Below, piece after piece: positions 8,007-14,040 of a stretch of DNA of 21,553 nt; the stretch's first letter is position 1; the number at the start of each line of letters is the position of its first letter. The notes under the pieces are model-generated. The model ran no database searches and was not told where the DNA came from. It saw only the letters and a list, made by a program, of their open reading frames with translations. Made by a program: the position numbers and the translations under genes. Source of the stretch: Hydrogenophaga sp. (GTDB lineage: Bacteria; Pseudomonadota; Gammaproteobacteria; Burkholderiales; Burkholderiaceae_C); NCBI GenBank assembly GCA_021154985.1, contig JAJNQE010000160.1:1-21553 (forward strand), in the 5' to 3' direction.

Positions 8007-9061
8007 GGCGTTGCCCGATTGCGGAGATTGACCACGTGAATGAGTTGGCGGCGAAGCGGCGCTTGGTCGGTACCCGTGTTGTTTTGGGACTGCAGATCCA
8101 ACTGCAAACGAACGGCCACCACTTGGTTGGTCGCAGCGGGTGTCCAGTCGGTGATGGCAGTTGCATCCACCCAGTCGTTGGCCAATGTCGTCCCGTTGCT
8201 CGTCAGGTAATCAATCGTCATGTCGGTGACGCCGTCGACCACTTCAACCGGAACCAAGTCGTCTGGTCCGATGCGAAAAAGCGAAGTCCCGCCACGGGCG
8301 TTGTTGCCCACAAACCAGGTGTTTGCGCTGTATCGGGTGACATATCCGCCCGCAGCAAACGCGCGCGCATTGGGCGTGGCGCACGGAGCCGGAAAGTTGA
8401 TCCCGATGGCGCAATTACCCGGGCGAGCAGGCGTGGTGGATGTCGCGGCAGCGGCCCCCCCCACGCCGTGAGTGATTGTTCCGAGGCCAGCGTTGGATGC
8501 AGCCGTTACTTGCGCAATGGCCGCTGACTCTCCGTCGCAGATCACCACATAGTTGCCGGCAACAAACCCGTGATCGGTTGTCGACAAGGTGACCACACCA
8601 GTGGCCGGATCGTGGGAAGTGATGGGCACTCCGTTGAACATGCCTCCGCTCAAGACCCTCAAGGCGTCGGAGTTGTTGGTGCGGTCTCCCACGCCTGCGC
8701 CAATGTTGACGATTCCGGTGGCTGCCACACCTGCGCCAAATCCCTGCAACGTGCTTGCATCCCAATTGGCCCACCAAGCGGTGCCTCCATTGTTCAACAC
8801 ATTGGCAGTCACCTGGGCGCCGCAGGTGTTCCCCCCGACTTGCCTGACTTCCCGAGCCATGAGTTCGAAAGACAGGCGGGCACTTTCCTGAAGTCGGCCC
8901 AGGTCTTCGTTGGAACGCGAGGACTGTTGATTGGTCAGAAAAATGTTGACCACTCCGCCAATGACCACCAAACCCAACAGGAGAGCGACCATCAACTCGA
9001 TCAGGCTGAAGCCGGCCTGGCGGCAATTCTTCACGCGAGGAGTGCGACGGCACGCGCTCAT
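8003..9061 (-). CDS. pilW: type IV minor pilin PilW
   Basis: PilW is a large minor pilin needed for assembly of the tip complex. The start at 9061 overlaps the pilV stop as ATGA and has a GGAG Shine-Dalgarno about six bases upstream, so it is preferred over the in-frame start at 9130. The leader is 17 residues (ending CRQAG). The mature N-terminus FSLIELMVALLLGLVVIGGVVNIF has the expected Phe+1 and Glu+5, followed by the family-typical QQSSRSNEDLGRLQESARLSFELMAREVRQVGG. The product is 352 residues. Its stop overlaps the pilX ATG by four bases. The periplasmic domain is rich in small polar residues and looks complete. Confidence 0.92.
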   Translation of the reverse strand: MSACRRTPRVKNCRQAGFSLIELMVALLLGLVVIGGVVNIFLTNQQSSRSNEDLGRLQESARLSFELMAREVRQVGGNTCGAQVTANVLNNGGTAWWANWDASTLQGFGAGVAATGIVNIGAGVGDRTNNSDALRVLSGGMFNGVPITSHDPATGVVTLSTTDHGFVAGNYVVICDGESAAIAQVTAASNAGLGTITHGVGGAAAATSTTPARPGNCAIGINFPAPCATPNARAFAAGGYVTRYSANTWFVGNNARGGTSLFRIGPDDLVPVEVVDGVTDMTIDYLTSNGTTLANDWVDATAITDWTPAATNQVVAVRLQLDLQSQNNTGTDQAPLRRQLIHVVNLRNRATP

Positions 9062-9543
9062 ATGCGGCTCCGAGTTTGGAAGGTCTGGAGAGTCTGTGTC
9101 GTTCCACCGCTGGCACGCGAGTCGTCCCACGTGATGCTCACGGCGCAGTTGCCAAGCGCGTCACAGGTGATCGCTCCACAAGTGGTGTTGGCATCGCCCA
9201 ACCCCACTCGAAGGCTTGTGAGCCAGTCACGACGGGTGTTCCCGGGGAGATCCGTGGTTGTGATGGCGCCCGGAGAGCAAGTGGCGTTCATGTTGTAGGA
9301 CAAACCCACTGCTGCCGCGCGATCCGCGCGCATGGCGTCCAATATGTAGTAGCTCAGCATCACGGCCTGGCTTCGGGTGTAGCTGCCCTGATTGGCTTTG
9401 AGGGCGTTGGCTTGCAAACCAGCCATACCCAGCAACCCCAAAGAGAGAATCAGCACCGCGACCAGTATTTCAATGAGACCGACTCCGCGCTGGCCTGCGG
9501 ACGGGGCAGCAGATCGTTGAAACCGTTGTTTCGTCATGAGCAT
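9058..9543 (-). CDS. pilV: type IV minor pilin PilV
   Basis: PilV is a minor pilin of the type IV pilus priming complex. The leader ends in AGQRG (G20). The helix VGLIEILVAVLILSLGLLGMAGLQANALKANQGSYTRSQAVMLSYYILDAMRA is the diagnostic PilV/PilV-N pattern with Glu at mature position 5. Four cysteines lie in the C-terminal part. The ATG at 9543 lies five bases beyond the fimT stop; a second in-frame ATG at 9537 is equally possible, and neither has a strong Shine-Dalgarno, suggesting coupling to fimT. The 161-residue product ends by overlapping the pilW start. Confidence 0.92.
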   Translation of the reverse strand: MLMTKQRFQRSAAPSAGQRGVGLIEILVAVLILSLGLLGMAGLQANALKANQGSYTRSQAVMLSYYILDAMRADRAAAVGLSYNMNATCSPGAITTTDLPGNTRRDWLTSLRVGLGDANTTCGAITCDALGNCAVSITWDDSRASGGTTQTLQTFQTRSRI

Positions 9544-9548
9544 TGTGG

Positions 9549-10157
9549 TCAGGTGAGTGGGCAGGTGGCGGCAACAGTTGCAGGCGTTGCTGTCGTGAGC
9601 CTGCCGGTCCCCGCCAGCGTTATGTCGCGAGCGCGTCTTGCGTTATCAAGGGCTGAGGATGTGCTGCATACCCTGATGCGTCCTAGCTGCGGTGCCCCTG
9701 CCATGTTTCGGGCGGTGCCGTCAGCTGAGAAAGATATGAAGTTCGCCACCGCGGCCTCGCCTGCTATGACGATGCCCGTCGAACTGGCCTGCGCTCTGGA
9801 GACAACGATTTCACCGGTGTCCACTGCTGCATCTGTTGTAGAGCGGGTGGTGTCGACGAAAACGATCCACCCCTGTGCCCAGTTGCCAGTGGTCACGCAA
9901 GATGCCCCATCGGCGCTCTTGCAGACCGTGATTCGAGTGCCGCGTCGAATCGCTTCGCTTCTGGCCAAGGCCATGGCGCTGACAAAGTCGTTGTTGCTGG
10001 TGGTGACGCGGCTGGAGGCGATGCTTGACTGGAAGCTGGGTACGCCAATGGCGAGCAAAACTCCCATGACGGCGATCCCGACCATGAGTTCGATCAAGGT
10101 CACACCGCGTGATGTTGACGTGGATGTGATAGGCCTACGGGTAAGAGAATGTTTCAC
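9549..10157 (-). CDS. fimT: type IV minor pilin FimT/GspH-like, first gene of operon
   Basis: This is a pseudopilin of the GspH/FimT group, the first gene of the minor-pilin operon. An 18-residue Ser/Thr/Arg-rich leader ends in Gly and is followed by VTLIELMVGIAVMGVLLAIGVPSFQSSIASSRVTT (Val at +1, Glu at +5). Next come SNNDFVSAMALARSEAIRRG and ITVCKSADG, both typical of the GspH domain. The start codon is GTG. No ATG or GTG lies upstream in frame before a stop, and the next Met is inside the transmembrane helix, so the start is forced. The GTG sits inside the 3' arm of an 8-base hairpin and has no Shine-Dalgarno. The FimT versus FimU name is not separable by eye. Confidence 0.9.
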   Translation of the reverse strand: MKHSLTRRPITSTSTSRGVTLIELMVGIAVMGVLLAIGVPSFQSSIASSRVTTSNNDFVSAMALARSEAIRRGTRITVCKSADGASCVTTGNWAQGWIVFVDTTRSTTDAAVDTGEIVVSRAQASSTGIVIAGEAAVANFISFSADGTARNMAGAPQLGRIRVCSTSSALDNARRARDITLAGTGRLTTATPATVAATCPLT

Positions 10158-10177
10158 ACCAGGATTTTCGGTGTGAA
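10153..10177 (-). promoter_or_regulatory. hairpin occluding the GTG start of fimT
   Basis: On the transcribed strand the sequence reads TTCACACC, a nine-base loop, then GGTGTGAA. The arms are perfectly complementary over eight bases, and the fimT GTG start codon lies inside the second arm. Such a hairpin would hide the initiation codon in the mRNA and could make translation of the operon's first gene conditional on temperature, protein or small-RNA binding. The repeat is seen directly; the regulatory role is inference. Confidence 0.5.
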
Positions 10178-10430
10178 CATGAGTTCGCCCTTGAACAGAC
10201 GCTGAAGTGTGTCCTGCGCAGGACAGACGGTTGCTTTTTCAGATGCGCTTTCTTCCCGCCCGGGAATGCTCCTTAGGCAGTATTTTCAGAAAGACAACGT
10301 GATTATTTCTATAAGACTATCGACGTGAGTTTCCGTCTCGTATTTATAGTTCTTTGGCGCTCAAAAAATCGATTCAAGCAGTGCCTGCCCATCGCGTGAA
10401 TTCGCTCACAGACTGCGCTGCGAGCTGGGT
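10158..10430 (-). promoter_or_regulatory. leader/promoter region of the minor-pilin operon
   Basis: This 273-base gap between nrdR and fimT has no supported gene. It contains a perfect 16-base palindrome, TGTCCTGCGCAGGACA (10210-10225), and a 6-base inverted repeat with a two-base centre, TTCCCG-CC-CGGGAA (10253-10266). An AT-rich block (about 10300-10375) is the likeliest place for the operon promoter, with minus-strand TATAAAT near 10335-10341 as a possible -10 element. No -35 box sits at correct spacing, and no -24/-12 sigma-54 pattern was found. No convincing terminator for nrdR is visible either, so read-through from glyA-nrdR is possible. Confidence 0.4.
10210..10225. repeat. perfect 16-base palindrome in pil operon leader
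   Basis: The sequence TGTCCTGCGCAGGACA equals its own reverse complement. It lies about 55 bases upstream of the fimT start. As RNA it could form a 6-base stem with a four-base loop; as DNA it has the shape of a dimeric regulator's operator. No known regulator site was recognised. Confidence 0.55.
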
Positions 10431-10880
10431 TCAGCGCTGCACTTCATCCACCAGCGCCCGGAACTCATCGATGTCCTCGAAGCTGCGGTAGACACTGGCG
10501 AAGCGCACATAGGCCACCTTGTCCAGCTTCTTGAGTTCGCGCATCACCATCTCGCCCAGGCGCGTGGCCGGCACTTCGCGGGCGCCGAGGTTGAGGAGTT
10601 TTTCTTCGATGCGCTCGATGGCGGCGTCCACCTGTTCAGTGCTCACCGGGCGCTTGCGCAGCGCCAGTGCGAATGAGGCGCGCAGTTTGCCCGGGATGTA
10701 GTCCACCCGGCGGCCGTCTTTTTTGACGACCGCCGGAAAACTCACTTCGGGCCGCTCATACGTGGTGAATCGCTTTTCGCAATGACCGCACTGGCGGCGG
10801 CGGCGAATGAAATCCGCGTCTTCCGAGACGCGGGTTTCCACGACCTGGGTTTCAAGATGGCCGCAAAAGGGGCATTTCAT
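10431..10880 (-). CDS. nrdR: transcriptional repressor NrdR
   Basis: NrdR represses ribonucleotide reductase genes, sensing ATP/dATP through its ATP-cone. The 149-residue product is complete. It has a zinc ribbon with CPFC (C3, C6) and CGHC (C31, C34), a linker RFTTYERPEV, and an ATP-cone from about residue 49 (VVKKDGRRVDYIPGKLRASF) to 139 (VAYVRFASVYRSFEDIDEF). It follows glyA by 22 bases on the same strand, a common arrangement in betaproteobacteria. In E. coli and many other proteobacteria nrdR is directly followed by ribD; here the pil operon lies between them. No NrdR box pair was found in the window, consistent with its targets being elsewhere. Confidence 0.97.
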   Translation of the reverse strand: MKCPFCGHLETQVVETRVSEDADFIRRRRQCGHCEKRFTTYERPEVSFPAVVKKDGRRVDYIPGKLRASFALALRKRPVSTEQVDAAIERIEEKLLNLGAREVPATRLGEMVMRELKKLDKVAYVRFASVYRSFEDIDEFRALVDEVQR

Positions 10881-10902
10881 CGTGTGATGGCGCCCGTTGG
10901 CG

Positions 10903-12147
10903 TCATTTGTAGACCGGGAAACGCGCAGTCAGGGCGTTGACCTTCGCGCGAACCGCTTCGATGTTGGCAGCATCGCGTGGGTTGTCCAGCACGTCGGCGA
11001 TCAGGTGAGCGGTGGCGCGGGCTTCTTCGTCCTTGAAGCCGCGGGTTGTCATGGCGGGGGTGCCAATGCGCACGCCGCTGGTGACCATCGGCTTTTCCGG
11101 GTCGTTCGGAATGGCGTTCTTGTTGATGGTCATATGGGCGCTGCCGAGTACCGCTTCGGCTTCCTTGCCGGTGATGCCTTTGGCGCGCAGGTCAACCAGC
11201 ATCACATGGCTTTCTGTGCGGCCGCTGACAATGCGCAGACCGCGAGAAACGAGCGTTTCAGCGACAATGTGTGCGTTTGTCAGCACTTGCTGCTGGTAAG
11301 CCTTGAATTCAGGTGCAAGGGCTTCCTTGAAAGCAACAGCCTTGGCCGCGATCACATGCATCAGCGGGCCGCCTTGCAGGCCCGGGAAGATGGCGCTGTT
11401 GATAGCCTTCTCGTGCTGGGCCTTCATCAGGATGATGCCGCCGCGCGGGCCGCGCAGGCTTTTGTGGGTGGTGGACGTGACCACGTCGGCGTGGGGCACG
11501 GGGTTGGGGTAGATGCCGGCGGCGATCAAGCCGGCGTAGTGGGCCATGTCCACCATGAAGATGGCACCCACGTCTTTGGCCACCTTGGCAAAACGCTCGA
11601 AGTCGATGCGCAGGCTGTAGGCTGAAGCGCCGGCAATGATCAATTTGGGCTTGGTTTCGTGGGCCTTGCGCTCCATGGCCTCGTAGTCGATCTCTTCCTT
11701 GTCGTTGAGACCGTAGGAGACCACGTTGAACCACTTGCCGCTCATGTTGAGCGCCATGCCATGGGTGAGATGGCCGCCTTCGGCCAGGCTCATGCCCATG
11801 ATGGTGTCGCCCGGCTTGAGGAAGGCCAGGAACACCGCCTCGTTGGCCGAGGCGCCGCAATGGGGCTGCACGTTGGCAGCGTCGGCGCCAAAGATCTGCT
11901 TCACGCGGTCGATCGCCAGTTGCTCGGCGATGTCGACGAACTCGCAGCCGCCGTAGTAGCGTTTGCCGGGGTAGCCCTCGGCGTATTTGTTGGTGAGCTG
12001 GGTGCCCTGGGCGGCCATCACGGCGGGCGAGGCGTAGTTCTCGCTGGCGATCAGCTCGATGTGGTGTTCCTGGCGGGTGTTTTCGGCCTGGATGGCGGCA
12101 AACAGCTCGGGGTCGGTTTGCTCGATGAGAATGTTGCGGTCGAACAT
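10903..12147 (-). CDS. glyA: serine hydroxymethyltransferase
   Basis: GlyA interconverts serine and glycine with tetrahydrofolate, the main source of one-carbon units, using pyridoxal phosphate in the cytoplasm. The 414-residue product is full length. Family landmarks are ELIASENYAS near residue 31, YAEGYPGKRYYGGCEFVD near 55, VDMAHYAGLIAAG near 199, and the PLP-binding Lys in VVTSTTHKSLRGPRGG (K229). The start at 12147 is chosen because MFDRNILIEQTDPELF matches the family's N-terminus and an AAGGA Shine-Dalgarno lies about seven bases upstream. A longer frame to 12216 adds 23 unrelated residues. nrdR follows 22 bases downstream and is likely co-transcribed. Confidence 0.98.
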   Translation of the reverse strand: MFDRNILIEQTDPELFAAIQAENTRQEHHIELIASENYASPAVMAAQGTQLTNKYAEGYPGKRYYGGCEFVDIAEQLAIDRVKQIFGADAANVQPHCGASANEAVFLAFLKPGDTIMGMSLAEGGHLTHGMALNMSGKWFNVVSYGLNDKEEIDYEAMERKAHETKPKLIIAGASAYSLRIDFERFAKVAKDVGAIFMVDMAHYAGLIAAGIYPNPVPHADVVTSTTHKSLRGPRGGIILMKAQHEKAINSAIFPGLQGGPLMHVIAAKAVAFKEALAPEFKAYQQQVLTNAHIVAETLVSRGLRIVSGRTESHVMLVDLRAKGITGKEAEAVLGSAHMTINKNAIPNDPEKPMVTSGVRIGTPAMTTRGFKDEEARATAHLIADVLDNPRDAANIEAVRAKVNALTARFPVYK

Positions 12148-12444
12148 GGCAGTCCTTCTAGAGGTGAATCCTTGCGCATTGACAAGGGCTGCCCAGGCGA
12201 ACGGCTGAACACCCACGCTGCATCAGCGGGGGCGGCACGCTTCCCAGTGGTTGTCCCGGCCGCAGATCGATGTTCAGGAGTGATCGGGCAGGGGGGCCAC
12301 GTCAGCGGCAGCCCTGTCCGAATGCTCTTCGGAGGTTGCGCGCCTATCGCCAGTTGCGTACCCCGCGAGTTTAGCCGAGGGCCGAGGCCCCGGCTGGCCG
12401 TGCTCGCAAAGGCCGGTGCTGCGGCTGCACCGGCCCGAATCCGC
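12148..12444. other. intergenic region upstream of glyA
   Basis: No gene is supported in these 297 bases. The right end holds a likely terminator for the transglycosylase gene (12408-12435). The remainder should contain the glyA promoter, but I see no good sigma-70 pair. The TTGTCA near 12165 is too close to the start codon to serve as a -35 box. I did not recognise a glycine or tetrahydrofolate riboswitch. Confidence 0.4.
12408..12435 (-). terminator. probable terminator of the transglycosylase gene
   Basis: A perfect 9-base GC-rich stem, GGCCGGTGC / GCACCGGCC, with a seven-base loop lies just after the stop of the lytic-transglycosylase gene. On the minus strand it is followed by only three T residues, so intrinsic termination would be weak or need help. 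Confidence 0.5.
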
Positions 12445-13335
12445 TCAGGACTGGGCCAGGGGAGCGGGTGCTGGTGTCGCCGCCGGTGCGGCGGGGCCGG
12501 CTTCGATTTCGGTGCCGGGCGCCACCACGGGCGCTGGCGCAGCCGGTGCGACCACGTTGACCGTGCGCGCAGGTGGCACATAGCGCTGCAGCGGTTTGCC
12601 CAGCGCCACGCTCTGGATTCGCATGTGCTCTGCCATCACCTTGTCGATGTACCAGCCGCCGTCGGTGGTGACCGCGCCCACGTAGAGGCGCAAGCCGCCT
12701 TCGACCGAGCCGGCGCGCTTGATGCAGTCCTGCAGCACGCGAACGCCCACGCGCAGGTTGGACACCGGGTCAAAAGCGGCCAGCTGGCCACCGAAGTCTT
12801 CGTATTTGTCGGTGTGCACGCGGGTCAGCACCTGCATCAAACCTTGCGCGCCTACAGGGCTCTGGGCAAACGGGTTGAAGCGCGACTCGATGGCCATGAC
12901 GGCCAGGATCAGGGTAGGGTCGAGCTTGGCTTTTTCGCCGATCTCGAAGGCCTCGGCCACCAGCGCGCCGAGCGGCTCCGGCGCGACGCGGTACTTGCGG
13001 CTGAGCCAGAACGTGACGTTGGCTTGCTGCTTGGGCAGATCGCCCGGATCCGCAGCGGTCACACGGTCGATGGCGGTGGGCTCCACCGCGATCAGGGGCG
13101 TGTCCATGGCGGCCTCCTGGCGCTGCAGCAGCCAGCCGAGCAGCTGTTGCTCGGCGCTCTGGCGCAGGTCACCGCGTGCGCTCAGCACGATCAGGCCCAC
13201 CGCAAACAGGGTGCCCAGCAGGGCCACGCTGTTGTGCGTGATGTCGAGGAATCCACGGTAGGTATCAATCAGCGTGGTCTTGATGGATGCCACGACACCT
13301 GAGGTGTTCTTGTGTGGCGAAGTGAAGGTGGTCAT
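12445..13335 (-). CDS. membrane-anchored lytic transglycosylase (SLT domain)
   Basis: This is likely a murein lytic transglycosylase that cleaves the MurNAc-GlcNAc bond in the periplasm. The start at 13335 has a GGAG Shine-Dalgarno seven bases upstream. The product (296 residues) has a short cytoplasmic N-terminus, one transmembrane anchor at about 34-52 (NSVALLGTLFAVGLIVLSA), and an SLT-type catalytic domain at about 125-235. The catalytic Glu is in ILAVMAIESRFNPFAQSPVGAQGLMQV (E150), with the conserved GAQGLMQ and later VSNLRVGVRVLQDCIKR. A Pro/Ala-rich tail (about 250-296) looks disordered. One family feature differs: the usual MP after GLMQ is replaced by VL. It is transcribed away from the plus-strand envelope gene. 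Confidence 0.85.
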   Translation of the reverse strand: MTTFTSPHKNTSGVVASIKTTLIDTYRGFLDITHNSVALLGTLFAVGLIVLSARGDLRQSAEQQLLGWLLQRQEAAMDTPLIAVEPTAIDRVTAADPGDLPKQQANVTFWLSRKYRVAPEPLGALVAEAFEIGEKAKLDPTLILAVMAIESRFNPFAQSPVGAQGLMQVLTRVHTDKYEDFGGQLAAFDPVSNLRVGVRVLQDCIKRAGSVEGGLRLYVGAVTTDGGWYIDKVMAEHMRIQSVALGKPLQRYVPPARTVNVVAPAAPAPVVAPGTEIEAGPAAPAATPAPAPLAQS

Positions 13336-13478
13336 GGTGTCGCTCCGTTCATGGCTTCGGCCGAAGTTCGGCTCGGCCCAGTTTGGTCGCTGTCGAAGGC
13401 CTTGCAAATGGGTTTGGCGATCGACCTGGCCGGTGTCGGCCGCGGTCGGGTTAACCCCAGTCGGGGCAAAGTGGGCGG

Positions 13479-13507
13479 ATGGTATGGATTTATAAATACC
13501 CAGTCAA
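13479..13507 (-). promoter_or_regulatory. predicted sigma-70 promoter of the transglycosylase gene
   Basis: On the minus strand TTGACT (13502-13507) is followed after 17 bases by TACCAT (13479-13484), a reasonable -35/-10 pair in an AT-rich pocket of otherwise GC-rich DNA. It would give a leader of about 135 bases before the start at 13335. The -10 box matches only four of six consensus bases. Confidence 0.4.
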
Positions 13508-13521
13508 TGTTTAGAACATTG
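13505..13521. repeat. operator-like inverted repeat overlapping the -35 box
   Basis: CAATGTT-TAG-AACATTG is a perfect 7-base inverted repeat with a three-base centre. It overlaps the predicted -35 box of the minus-strand transglycosylase promoter. It also lies beside a possible plus-strand promoter (TTGTTT at 13519, TATAAA at 13540, spacing only 15). This geometry suits a dimeric repressor, but the regulator is unknown. Confidence 0.45.
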
Positions 13522-13559
13522 TTTAAAGACACTTTTAGTTATAAACATCCGGTTTCAAT

Positions 13560-13759
13560 TCGCTGCTCAAGCGCTTCGCTAGCGAGAAAGCCAGTGTTTG
13601 CAGGGCTTGCAGCCGGGCGGCCACCGATTTGCCGTTTGTCGGTTCGCGCCCACCTTTCACGTCGCAAAACCCGGTTTCGGACTCCCCGAATGGGCTTGGA
13701 GAGCGCCATTGAAAAGCTTCATGGCCGATCTGGCCGACCCGTCTTGCTCCGCGCAGACC
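13560..13759. other. gene-free part of the divergent intergenic region
   Basis: This is the upstream half of the plus-strand non-coding stretch. Small plus-strand frames cross it, but they have no Shine-Dalgarno, no family resemblance and poor codon periodicity. TTTGCCG at 13628-13634 is complementary to seven bases of the terminator's first arm (13927-13933) and could form a competing pair, although seven bases may be chance. Nothing else was recognised. Confidence 0.35.
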
Positions 13760-13958
13760 AGGGGAGTAACCTTCACAGGTCGGTCTTGAGGACCGATATC
13801 AGCCGACCCAGCGGTGTCACCGCATGACGGCCCCCAACGGGAGCAATCTGTTGCTTCCAGGCTGGAGAGACATCAAACTCCCTCCGCCAAAAATGACGGC
13901 ATGAGCATCAAGCCCGCCGTCGACCCCGGCAAACCTGGTTTGCCGGGGTTTCTTCTTT
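13760..13958 (+). ncRNA. candidate structured leader RNA or small RNA ending in a terminator
   Basis: On the plus strand a closing stem AGGGGAGT (13760-13767) with ACTCCCT (13877-13883, one bulged G) encloses three hairpins. These are GGTCGG (13778-13783) with CCGACC (13803-13808); GCGGTG-T-CACCGC (13811-13823); and GGGAGCAA-TCTG-TTGCTTCC (13839-13858, one G-U pair). Two pairings have competitors: CGGTC/GACCG (13781-13795) within the first hairpin, and GGAG at 13864-13867 for the closing stem. A further stem, GACGGC/GCCGTC (13895-13921), leads into a perfect intrinsic terminator. The layout (closed multibranch domain, alternative pairings, terminator, then a gene 82 bases later) is what a riboswitch-type attenuator or a terminated small RNA looks like. 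The opening GGGGAGTAaCCTTCA recalls the yybP-ykoY manganese riboswitch, but other hallmarks are missing. Class and function are unknown. Confidence 0.45.
13924..13958 (+). terminator. intrinsic terminator upstream of the DUF748 gene
   Basis: A perfect 11-base stem, CCCCGGCAAAC / GTTTGCCGGGG, with a three-base CTG loop is followed directly by TTTCTTCTTT on the plus strand. The minus-strand side has no T tract, so it serves plus-strand transcripts. No plus-strand gene ends in front of it. It must therefore terminate a non-coding RNA or attenuate transcription into the DUF748 gene. Confidence 0.85.
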
Positions 13959-14040
13959 GTGGGGTTCTGCCGTCTGCACGGCGCCCAGGGGCAAGAGTTC
14001 GGAGACACTGGCGCCACGCCATCCACCTGCCCCAGCACCC

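Noticed and set aside
10376..10430. A terminator after nrdR
   Set aside because: Only 4-base stems and a distant T run were found. None is convincing.
12148..12216. A longer GlyA start at 12216
   Set aside because: The 23 extra residues do not match the family, and the ATG at 12147 has a good Shine-Dalgarno.
11659..13302. A 547-codon plus-strand frame across glyA and the transglycosylase gene
   Set aside because: It is antisense to two genes with unmistakable family motifs, and its translation is low-complexity Gly/Val/Ala/His.
13312..13827. A 171-codon plus-strand frame in the divergent intergenic region
   Set aside because: It overlaps the 5' end of the transglycosylase gene, the AT-rich promoter pocket and the RNA hairpins. 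It has no Shine-Dalgarno and no protein-like pattern.
13760..13890. Calling the structured RNA a yybP-ykoY manganese riboswitch
   Set aside because: The GGGGAGTAaCCTTCA start is suggestive, but I could not find the expected closing AGACC pairing to the 5' strand. The downstream gene is not a manganese exporter, TerC or UPF0016 type. It is kept only as a hypothesis to test with RF00080.
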